From contig CM063262.1 in the NCBI GenBank assembly GCA_032158295.1, positions 5,613,394-5,677,393 of the forward strand: a DNA stretch of 64,000 nucleotides, written 5' to 3'. Below, piece by piece: positions 40,801 to 52,800 of this stretch. The translations under genes and the position numbers were made by a program. The stretch comes from Pycnopodia helianthoides. Lineage: Eukaryota; Echinodermata; Asteroidea; Forcipulatida; Asteriidae. The first letter of the stretch is position 1. Each line of letters begins with the position of its first letter. Under the pieces are notes generated by a model. It worked only from the letters and a program-made list of their open reading frames with translations, had not been told where the DNA came from and did not search any database.

Positions 40801-43800
40801 CAGTACTCAGGGCTAGAATTTAAGGGGGAAAACCCAACAAGACCGCAGGGCTTGTTGCTCAAAGTATTTACTGGACCGGAATTTAGAGTACAAGACCAGA
40901 ATTGAAGTGAGAAGAAAAAAATGCCTATACAGGTTGTTAATAATTGAACTGTTTGAATTTAAAAAAAAGCGCTAAGAGAAGATTTATCTCATTTGTATAT
41001 TAGGGGTAAGTAGTCTTCGATAATCAACAGGATTGTGTTTATCAGACTCAAAGTCAACATTTGACCACGAACACAAGACCGCCGGACTTGTGCGGAAATG
41101 AGTTTACTGGCCCGATGCTAAAATCACTGGCCTCGGGCCAGTGGTCCAGTATAAAATTTCGAGCCCTGAGTACTCACTGGTGTAGGATGGAACAGTTTTC
41201 AACACGATCTCTCTTATGTGATCGTGAGTTATTAGTATTATCGTTGGCATACTGGTAATACTGGGGTGTAAACAGGCAGATTGTTGCGCCACTGCCTGCA
41301 AGTTTTACTGACAAAAAAAAATATCTACAAAATTCTACAAGGTTCGTGTTTACATTGAAGTATGGGGAAATATGTATAAAGCTATTATTACAAGTAAACT
41401 TTGAATCAAAAAACAGATATGTCTGAAGAAAATTGAACAAGAAACAGTCGAGACTTATTCTTCAGCGTTTCCGTGATTTGAGACCAGCAGCTGGTGCCCG
41501 CCGGTCCCAGCCGCTTTACATCTCTTTACAGATTACCATGTAATTGATAGCATCATTGTTGCATACAGTGTAATTGAGGGCATCATTGTTCATTCCAGTG
41601 ATTGATAGGCATCATTGGTCATTACCAGTTATTAACATATTGTTGTCATACCAGTGTATATAGGCATCATTGTTCATTAATGTAATTTAGCTCTTTTTTT
41701 GTTAATTTAGGATATGTTGTATCTATTGATCATCTTGTTGTCATACCATGTTCATCATGTTGACCATGTAGGGGCATTGTTGTCCTTACCATGTATGGCT
41801 CATGTGTTGCATTGTTCATTGTTGTCACATGTCAACTGTAGTGGCTTGTCACTGTATTGTTCATGTTGCATTCAGTGTAATTGTGGATTGCTCCACATGT
41901 TTACTGAGTTGCTGTCATATGTGTATGTCCATGTCTGAGTTGCTGTCATTGTTGTCCATGCTATCTCTTGTATGTTGTTGCTGTATGTCATTGTTGTGTC
42001 CCATTTGTAGTTCCTGGATGTTGCATGTCATGTCATTTGATTTGTCCCAGTTAGTGCTGATGTGCAGTTGATGCTGTCATTGTTGTCCATGTGTCGTGTA
42101 GTTGAGTTGCTGTCCATGTTGTTGTTCCATGTCTGAGTGTGCATTGTCAGTCATAGTATTGGGTGCTCGGATTGATGCTGTCTGGTCATGTTGGTTGTGT
42201 CATTGATGTTCTTTGTTATGTATGTTTTTCAATCATAATCGTCCATGTTGTTTTGGTTTACAATTTCTCAATTCTCTAACTTTTATCTTATTTATGGTTA
42301 ATATAAGTTTCTCTTTTTAATATTGTAAAAATAAAACTTAATTCAGCCTCCTTTAAAGGCCCTGTACACTATCGGTAAGATCCAAAAAACACAAATGTTC
42401 ACAGATTCACACAAAACGTACATGATTTAAAGTAAGTAATGGTAGAAAGGGTTCCTTAAAATATTTCTGCCTAAAATGCTAGCGTTTCTGAGAAATGAGT
42501 AAAACAATAGTTTTTGATCACGCGTTGATAAAAAACTTGATGTTTGAAAAAACAGAAAACACGTAAGATCTCTTTTCACTTTTTTTCTCGTGACCTCGAT
42601 GACCAGTTGAGCTCAAACTTTCACAGGTTTGTTTGTTCATGCATATGTTGAATCACACAAAATGTGGACACTGTCTTTGAGCCGTTACCAAAAATGTACA
42701 ATACCTTTGAAGGCTGTGATGTTTTTATTGCTGAAATAAACCAAACAATAATAGTCATGGTCACTGGCCTTGGGGGAAGTGAAGGTGCCGGGGGAGCTGC
42801 GTTCATCTTTAATTATTTACTTTACTGACAACAGCTGATAAAGAGGTCGGGATGAAACTGGCTCCAATTTCATAAAGCCTGTAAGCACAAAACAAAATGC
42901 TAAGCGCAGAAAAATATTGCTTACCGAAAACTGGCTAACAGCCAACATCCCATAAAGTTTACATTGTTGCGACTGGTCCCCTACTCATTTTTTGCTTAGC
43001 AAAGAAATGTGTTAAGCGCTATTTTCCTGCTAAACAGCTTTATGAAGTCGGGCCCTGGTGTGTAGAATTCAGAGATTTTGGGGGGCTAATGGGAGCTTCA
43101 GGGAAATGAATGCCACGTTTTTGTGTTTTCATTTTGAATGGCCGGTGATTTTTTTTTAACTCAAATTTTTTTTTTTTGGCGGAGAGCTCACCAGTGGCTG
43201 TCGAAACTAATTTTTGGGTAAAAACGGATCAACCCATGGTGTCTTGACGTCGACCCTTTTTGATTTATTTTTTTGTTCTCTCTTTTTTTTTGGGGGGGGG
43301 GGGTGATTAATTGATCTGAGCAGGTGTGGTATGGGAGGGTTGTAGATGGGTCGGAGTCGGTGGTGGTAGATCAACAGGTGAAGTATGTGCCAGTCTCTAC
43401 AACTTCAACACTCATTGCAGATCTGACTCCAAGGATGACATATGCATTCAAGGTACGGTATGCACGTTTTCTTATTAGATATCATGGTGGTTAAAAATAG
43501 TCCGATAGTTGCTGATTTAGTTATTGCATGATGATTGTGGGGGTGGAAGATGGCAAAATTTGACTAGTGCGGGATTTGAGCCTTCAAACTCCAGATAAAC
43601 TCCCAACTGAGCCATCTAGCCCTTGTGTTTTGTCAACATCCTTGTTCGGGGGGGGGGGGGGAGGGGCCAGTCATAAGCCATTCAACCCTTAGCCAGGGAT
43701 CACACCCAAGTTTCTGTAGAGAGAAATTCTCTAAAAGAACACAAATCTACACGGCAAAGTAGATATACACATGGTTGTTACCGCAAACCGAAAATACAAT

Positions 43801-46800
43801 AATAATAATAATAATAATAATCAGTAGCATGATGCAATGAGCCAAGATCTTCACCAATAATGTTTCCATTATTGTTGTTTTGTAATAATTTTGTTTTCAT
43901 GATTTCAATACAGGTGGCCGCTGGAATCGGATCCGCCATGGGACCATACACACCACTTGACCGTCATCACCATAACTTCGTATCCCGGCCAAGGTAACTT
44001 GTCCAGTACCCTTTGGCTCTCTTTAGGGCGTGTCGTGGCCGAGCGGATAAGAGCACCGCCATTAAAACTCTGGTGTTTCTGTTCATCAGAGTGTGGGTTC
44101 GAGTCCCGGTCGTGTCACTTGTGTCCTTAAGCAAGACACTTAACCACTATTGCTGCGTCCTTCGGATGGGACGTAAAGCCGTTGGTCCCGTGTGTTGTGT
44201 AACGCACGTTGGTTTTTTCTCCTGGAATATTTATCTGGGGTTTTCCTCTGCACACCTAAATCTAAAAACTTCCTTCCTTGTCTTCTCTCCGCGGGGTTCT
44301 TGGCTAGTGTAGTGATTAAGTTCGCTTTCTGAGAGTCCTTGGCTTCACATCCAAAATTAAATAAATGAACAAAATAAAATGAATGTCCTATATGTCAACT
44401 GCCATGAACGATCCAAGAAACCTTGTTAAAACAATTCAGATACGGCCTTGTAAAAACAAGTGTAAATACAACTGTAACAAGTTACAGTAAGACCCTCTTG
44501 GTGACCTGGTTATTTTTGTTTTTTTAACAACCTAATTCCTTTTTGCACGAATGTGACCTCACCGCGTTTACGTCTTGATGCTTTTGTTTCTTCATAGGTA
44601 TAGACAAAGCGCCTACTGGTTTGTCTGTTGATGTTACTGCAGCGTCCTTAGTTCATTTGAAATGGACCAAACCAGGAACATCAGCTACGGTCACGGTAAG
44701 TAAGCAAAGTAGCTTTGGCTTGTTAACCGCTGGCCGGCTGGCTTGCTGTTCAGGAGGTTTGCTGTCTGTCTGGGTGGGTGCTTTGCTGGTTTGCAGTCTG
44801 GGTGGTTGGCTGGCTGGATGGTTGCAGACCTGCCAACCTGTACGCATTTTGCGTACTTTGTACGCATTTTCACATCCGAGTACGGTGGTACGAGATATTA
44901 TGCAGAAAGTACGCCAAAAAAAAAAAATCTATATCGCAGTGTTTTAAAACTGCAGCACGAACGGACAATTTTGTTCTCAATTTCTTCAACTGTCATTCGT
45001 TCGACCCCAAGTGCAAAAACAACCAAACAAAGACACTCTGCATCTGAGTGATCATTATGCGCTTCGATAAAAAAGAGGTTGTGCTCAGAATTATATTTAA
45101 AATTCTAACTCCCGCTGGAAAACTAATAAACCAATGCGTAACAGAGGGGGTGGGAATGACGCAATCCAGTTTTGTTCAATCTGGTACAGTACATGTATTG
45201 CCGTATGCATGGATGTACGTGCACACAACGCACGTGTTCGGCATCGCCGTGTACTCTTGAGGACTTTTTGCTCTGAACTCGACCAGATTTCCTGAACCTC
45301 GGAGCACTGTATGCTCGGAGTTTGTCCGGTTTTTGGGCCAACTTTTGGATAAAGTCCAAGGAATTTCGGGATTTTACTCCGGGAGCGTGCGCCACAGACA
45401 TTTTGCGTGCCTCACAGGGATTTTTGTCCCCGCTCGCTAAAACTTTTCTCCAAGGAATATTTTTGCCCGAATACTTTCAATTTTTTGTTTTCTGTCGGCT
45501 GACTGGCTAGTTGATCAGCTTGTCAGCTGGCTTGCTGTCTGGGTGAATGGTTTGCTGGCTGGCGGGCTGTCTGGTTGGCGGGCTGTCTGGTTGGCTGGTC
45601 AACTGGTTTGACGTCTGGTTGGTTGAGCGAATTGCTTGTTGGTGGACTGGCAGGCTGCCTGTTGGCTACTTTGCTTGGAGGGCACACTGGCCTCATACCC
45701 TGGAAGACTTGCATTTGTCAATGGCTGGTTACGTGTGAAACGAATGTTTTTTTGTGCAACCTTGAGGTTTAGTTCATTTGAAATTCTTGTTTGCCATAAA
45801 CACAATACAACTAATGTGTGAAAATATTATCAAAATAGGAGATAACATCATTAATGACTTCATACTTGTTCTTATTCTTTTCCAGTACTACTTAATTTAT
45901 TGTGGCAAGTCAACAAGCGTCGAGGACAGTGTCTGCGGTAACACCACACAAACAGAGAAAACAAGTGAGTGACAGAACCATTAAGCCTTTCCTTAAGATA
46001 GGTAACTTTAGTCAACTGCACTCATACCCCCTCTTCCTTACTATAGGGGACTTCAGTTCACTGCACTCATACCCCCTCTTCCTTACCATAGGTGACTTTA
46101 GTCCTCTGCACTCATACCCCCTCTTCCTTACCATAGGTGACTTCAGTCCACTGCACTCATACCCCCTCTTCCTTACCATAGGTGGCTTCAGTCAACTTCT
46201 TGTACCCCTTCTTCTTAACCATCATCATCACCAATAAATGTTTTTTAGAGCGTTATTTTTAAAGTACGATCCCACCCCTGTTTGTTCCGATTGAGTGTCC
46301 ATGTGATAATTGCTGTTTTTCTGTTACTATCTGTCACAGTGGATAAACTGTGCTCGGGCACCAAATATGTCTTCACGGTCAGGGCATGCAACCCTTACTC
46401 GACGGGTCCACAGTCGGAACGTATCACGCAAAAGACCGACGGCGTCGCACTTGAAGCTCCAACCAACCTGACAGCAGCGGCCAAAGGGGTGGACAGCATC
46501 GAGCTATCATGGCAATATGAGCAGAGTGCCGGAAAGATTGTGGTACGTTTTTTTTCCATCACGCTGTGGTGATATTGAAATGGCCCTTTTTCGAAGCCAT
46601 TGCCCAATTTCATAGAGCTGCTGAACCACAAATAGCAACGTGCTTACCAGAATAAGGTTACCAGCCAAAATGGCGTTCCACATGTACCATTTATTTCTTT
46701 ATGACTGGTGTCCTGCTTCTTTTTGCTTAGCTGGACATTTCTAAGCCATGTTTACTGCTTAAGCAGCTCAATGAAAACGGGCAAAGGGCTGAGGCTCGTG

Positions 46801-49800
46801 TCCAGAGCTCCGTCTACGAGGGCCCAATTTCATAGAGCTGCTTAAGCACAAAAAGTAGCTAAGCACAACAAAGTTATGCTAACCAGATTAAGGTTACCAG
46901 CCGAACTACCAATGTCACATGTACAATTTGCGAATGGTATCCTCCTCATTTCTGCTCAGCCCCAAAAAATTGTCAAGCAATATTTCCTGCTTAAGCAGCT
47001 CTATGAAGTTGGGCCCTGGTTTTTAGCTCTGTACGGAAAGTCAAAGCCTTTAAAATAACTTATGGAGCCCAAGCCGTAGCCACAGCTTTGGTTTTGATAA
47101 GGGCCTAAAATTCCATGAAGATACCCCCCCCCCCCCCCCCCCCCGATGTGAGACACATTTTAGTTCATTGAAAAAGGACCAGACTTTTGTTTAGAAACTG
47201 TACTTTGTTTAACACAGTCTGCGGACTGCCGCTGTGTCGCTGGTCACCGCGGTCCAGTAGTTAGACTGCAGGACTTGCACTCACAAGGTTGCGGGTTCGA
47301 ATCCGGCCTACCTTACAGCTGTCTTCACAATGACTGGAATAAGCATTGTCGTCTAGTCACTGAATCACAGTTTATTGATTTGTGCCATTCATAATCATAG
47401 ACGTTAAAACCAGTGTTTGTATGAAAGAAAATCGGCTGTTGCCAGCTTGGCGTTTATATCCCCCTGTGGGAGCTTTGTCGGGTTCCCTTGTTGGGAAGAT
47501 CATCTAAACAAACAAACTGCATACTCTGTAGACTGTCACTGCATACTCTGCAGACTGCCACTTCAATACTCTGCAAGCTGTCACTTCTTACTCTGAAGAC
47601 TGTCTCTGCAGACTCTGCAGACTGTCACTGCATATTCTGCCGACTGTCTCTGAATACTCTGACTCTGCGTAGTATACCCTGCAGACTGTCTGTGCACAGT
47701 ATACTCTGCAGACTGTCACTACATACTCTGCAGACTGAGTCTGCATAGTATACTCTGCAGACTGTCTCTGCATACTCTACAGACAGTGTCTGCATAATAT
47801 ACTCTGCAGACTATTTCTGCACACTCTACAGTGTCTACATAGGATACTCTGCAGACTGTCACTGCATACTCTGCAGACTGATTCTGCATAGTATACTCTG
47901 CAGACTGTCTGTGCACACTCTACAGTGTCTACATAGCATACTCTGCAGACTGTCACTGCATACTGACACTGCATACTCTGTAGACTGATTCTGCATAGTA
48001 TACTCTGCAGACTGTCTTTGCATACTCTACAGACAGTGTCTGCATAGTATACTCTGCACACTCTACAGACAGTATCTGCACATTGTACTCTGCAGAGTGT
48101 CACTATTATACTCTGCTCCTGTTTACTCTGCATGCTCTGCAGACTGAAACTACACACACTGTTGTGTTGCTTCAAACGTCACGACCTTGATTGCCTCGAA
48201 GTTTGACAGCATTTTTTTGTTATTCTGCAGGTTTTTGACATATACTATGGGACGTCCGGATCACACATACCCAGGAAATCGGTGACGAGTAAAAACCCCT
48301 TCTTGGTGAGTGGCTTAGCATCCGGAGAAATGTATTTCTTCCAAGTTAGCATTCATTCAGACAGCTGTACCGACCCCCCGAGATCTGAGCTTGCCAGTGG
48401 CGAAACAGAATACGGTAAGTTTGTCCCGGAGTTTATTCTCGCCCCCCAAAAAAAGAAAGTTAATGGCCCGATGTTTCGGACCCTGGCAGAGTCCTTTTTG
48501 AAAGGCCAAATGACATCACAACACACATAGACAGGTAAATGGCGTGTCGTGGCTGAGCGGGTCTAGTTCACTGGACCCCAAGCTCCGGTGTTGTCGGCAG
48601 CAGAGTGTGGGTTTCGAGTCCTGGTCAGTACACTTGTGCCCTTGAGCATGGCCCCTAACCATGTTTGCTTCGTTAAAAAAATGGGAAGGTAGTGCATTCT
48701 GCTCTACCAGCCTGGCTCTCAGTGGATGATACCCATGCCTACATCCTTACGGACTGTGAAGGGGGTAACCCTGTTTCAGTCCCAGGAGTAGGTGGCAGCC
48801 TGCCCCTGGTGTCAGTTGATGTGGGTTTGACAGCCCAAATCAGTAAAGTGTAGCCCTCACCTTGAAGTGGCCTCCAGCCTTGTGAGTTAGGCGATATCTC
48901 TTAAAAAAAATGTTTTGTTTAAATACTAGTGTAACAGAAGCAGTCAAGTGGAAAGAAGTGAATAGACAGAGAGGCAGAAAGCACACACAAAAATGGATGA
49001 CCAATGAAAGAGAAAGGGATAGAGGGAAGGGGGCTGGGTTAAGAACAAGAAGTTGGAAACATAAAAGAGAACATTTGAGGACAAGGAGAGGGAGAAAAAA
49101 AATCATTAGTGAATGAAACAGACTCAACAGGGGGATACCTGTGTAGAAAGGAGACGGCAAACACAAACAAGATTTTGCTCATTTCATTCGTGGATGTTCA
49201 GACCATGTTTTTTTTTTAAATTCTCACTACATTCTTTATTGTGTATTTGAGCAAATGTGTGAGTGCTTAACTGCCCCGGCTTGTTCAATTTTTAACTGTG
49301 GTATTCAGGGCCCAATGTCATAGCGCTGCTTAGCGGTAAGCAAATTTTCGTGCGAACTGTAGCAGAAAAATTTGCTTAAGCATAAGCGTATTTCACAAGT
49401 TGGCAAGAAAATAAGGCGGCCACTTTGCGCGTTAACAATTGATATGCATTGTTATGTCATTTATTTTTGTGCAGTAAGCACCGGAAGGTAAGCATGCCTT
49501 TTCGTGTGCTTAGGGTTAGCAGCGCTATGAAATAGTAACTCGTGCGTAAGCACAGAATCGGCCGTTAAGCAGCTCTATGAAATTGGGCCTAGGTTGTTTG
49601 GTTAGTTTTCCAGAATCATTTGGGATTTGTACACAGCATGTTGGTAGCCGCCTTACAGTGGTTCACCGGCCAATTGCATGTAATGCTAGTTGAAACAGCT
49701 CAGTACCAGTCAAAACTCTCCCCCAAGTGGTCCGGCTGGCTAGTTCAAAGTGGTTAGACTGCTGGACTTGCTATCACAGGGTTGTGGGGTTCGAATCCCA

Positions 49801-52800
49801 CCGAAACGCTGATTTGTACACGGCATGTTGGTAGCCGCCTTACAGTGGTTCACCGGCCAATTGCATGTATTGCTAGTCGAAACAGCTCAGTACCAGTCAA
49901 AACTCTCTCCAAGTGGTCCGGCTGGCTATTGCTTACGACTGCTTACAGACTGCTTAATAAGCAGTTTTCTATGGTAAGGGTAGTTCAAAGTGGTTAGACT
50001 GCTGGACTTGCTATCACAGGGTTGTGGGTTTGAATCCCGCCGAAACGCTGATTTCACAACGACTAGAATAAAAGTTCTGTCGTCTAGGTACTGAATCACA
50101 ATTTTTTTGATTTGTGCCATTCATGATCGTAGACGTTCAACCGATGTTAGTTTGAGAGAGATTGGTGCTTGTACCCCCTAGTGGGAGTTTCCTTTGACGG
50201 GAAGATCAAGGCGTGTTGCGGCCGAGCGGTTAGAACATCGGACTCAAGCTCTGGTCGCTGAGTCATCAGGGTGTGGGTTCGAATCCCCGTCATGACACTT
50301 GTGTCCTTGAGCAAGACACTCTACTATAATTGCTTCTCTTCACCCAGGGGTAAATGGGTACCGGTGAGGGCAGAGATGGTTCTTTTGATTGCTTTAGCAC
50401 AGAGGCTGTATACTCCCCGGGGAGCTGAGATGGTTTAAGGAAAGAAATTAATGGCCCACCGACCACGGTTCTCGCAGAACTGAAATGCGCTCTAGAAGAA
50501 CGTCTTATCATTATGATTATCATCTAAACACTGCGCCTAGTCATGTTCAGTTGGGTTGATTGTTTGATTTTCCCTTCCAGACGAAAAGTTGCCAGTTCGA
50601 GGTCTGAAGATGAAGAGTTCAGACCTGACATCAATAACTCTTGGATGGAAGTCTCCTCGAGACCTTCCCCGACCACTGGTGAGTCTCCTCTTTGGTTGAT
50701 CAGTGTATCAATCAATCTATTGATCCATCGACTGATAAATCAGTGAATCGATTGATTGATTGATTGATTGATTGGTCTGTCATTCAGTTCATCAATCAGA
50801 CAATCAGCAAATCAATTTACGATTAATCAATTTATCAGTCAACAATCAATCACTACATCAATCAATCCATAAATGGATCAATCGGACAAGCCTTTTAATC
50901 AATATATCAATTTATTGACCACTTGATCAATCTAACTATTGCTCAATCTTTCAATCAATCAATCAATTTGTCTATCGATTGATCAGTCGATCAATTGATA
51001 TCAATCTTATCAATCGTTCGATAAATCAGTCCATCAGAATCGAGGAAGCACAGGCAACGCTGACAATGTAAGGTCTTGTGCAAATTTGTTCAAATTTGGA
51101 GAACCTCCGGCTCCCCCAAGGTTCCCTCAAATTTCAACGAATTTGGAAAACTTCTGGCTCCCCCAAATTTCAACAAATTTGGAGACCCTGTGGTTCCCCC
51201 AATTTTCAACAAATTTGGAGACCCTCTGGTTCCCCCAGTTTTCAACAAATTTGGAGAACCTCTGGCTCCCCCAAATTTCAACAAATTTGGAGAACCTCTG
51301 GCTCCCCCAAATTTCAACAAATTTGGAGACCCTCTGGTTCCCCCAATTTTCAACAAATTTGGAGAACCTCTGGCTCCCCCAAATTTCAACAAATTTGGAG
51401 ACCCTCTGGTTCCCCCAAATTTCAACAAATTTGGAGAACCTCTGGCTCCCCCAAATTTCAACAAATTTGGAGACCCTCTGGTTCCCCCAAATTTCAACAA
51501 ATTTGGGGAACCTCTGGTTCCCACATTGATTTTACATGTGATGGAAGCAAAGTGACACGTCATTTCTGTAAAATGAAATGGGAGTGCAAGCATGTGAACA
51601 TTCTCTTTTTGGACGGCTGTGGGAAGAGCCGTCGGGTTGTTCTCGCCGTTTCAAACAGTGTTCCCTACTCGTGGTCTTCATTGTCGGCCGTGCTTTAATT
51701 AATCTATTCTCTTCCAGGGTTACATGATCACGTACTGGCAAGTACTGACCGATAAAATCGGTCCGACCAGCACGAAGGTAGTGGAGAAAAGTGCAGCGGT
51801 CAAGCTGAACGCAACTATCGTTGGACTGGTCCCAGGGGCTACGTACACGTTCACTGTCCAAACTGACGCCGATCACTCAGCGCCGAAAAAAGTCAACGCC
51901 ACAACCAGTATGTACTCTTCATGTCTCTTTTGAATTTTTTTGACTTATTCCCGATCCATGGGAATCCTTTGGTCCGATCGTGAGCCTAGAGGATTAGTAG
52001 GATTAGCTGTCGTACCGTCTGACCAGGGTTCTACCCAAACTAGGTTATCGAGCCGATAAAGCAGATTAATTGTCAAACTGTCTGACCAGGGTTCATCCGA
52101 GCTCAAGCTAGTTTTCTAGCCGGTAAAGCAGATTAACTGTCAAACTGTCTGACCAGGGTTCCATCCGAGCACAAGCTAGGTTTTCTAGCCGATAAAGCAG
52201 ATTAACTGTCAAACTGTCTGACCAGGGTTCCATCGAGCACAAGCTAGGTTTTCTAGCCGATAAAGCAGATTAATTGTCAAACTGTCTGACCAGGGTTCCA
52301 TCCGAGCACAAGCTAGGTTTTCTAGCCGATAAAGCAGATTAATTGTCAAACTGTCTGACCAGGGTTCCATCCGAGCACAAGCTAGGTTTTCTAGCCGATA
52401 AAGCAGATTAACTGTCAAACTGTCTGACCAGGGTTCCATCCGAGCACAAGCTAGGTTTTCTAGCCGATAAAGCAGATTAATTGTCAAACTGTCTGACAGG
52501 TTCCATCCGAGCACAAGCTAGGTTTCTAGCGATAAAGCAGATTAATTGTCAAACTGTCTGACCAGGGTTCCATCCGAGCACAAGCTAGGTTTTCTAGCCG
52601 ATAAAGCAGATTAACTGTCAAACTGTCTGACCAGGGTTCCATCCGAGCTCAAGCTAGGTTATCGAGCCCATAAAGCAGATTAATTGTCAAACTGTCTGAC
52701 CAGGGTTCCATCCGAGCTCAAGCTAGGTTTTCTAGCCGTAGCCGATAAAGCAGATTAACTGTCAAACTGTCTGACCAGGGTTCCATCCGAGCACAAGCTA

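Noticed and set aside
51076..51698. 206-residue + strand frame with [12 protein letters not shown] repeats
   Set aside because: 36-bp repeat open in all frames and on the opposite strand; it lies in the intron before exon 39 and is out of the SORL1 frame.
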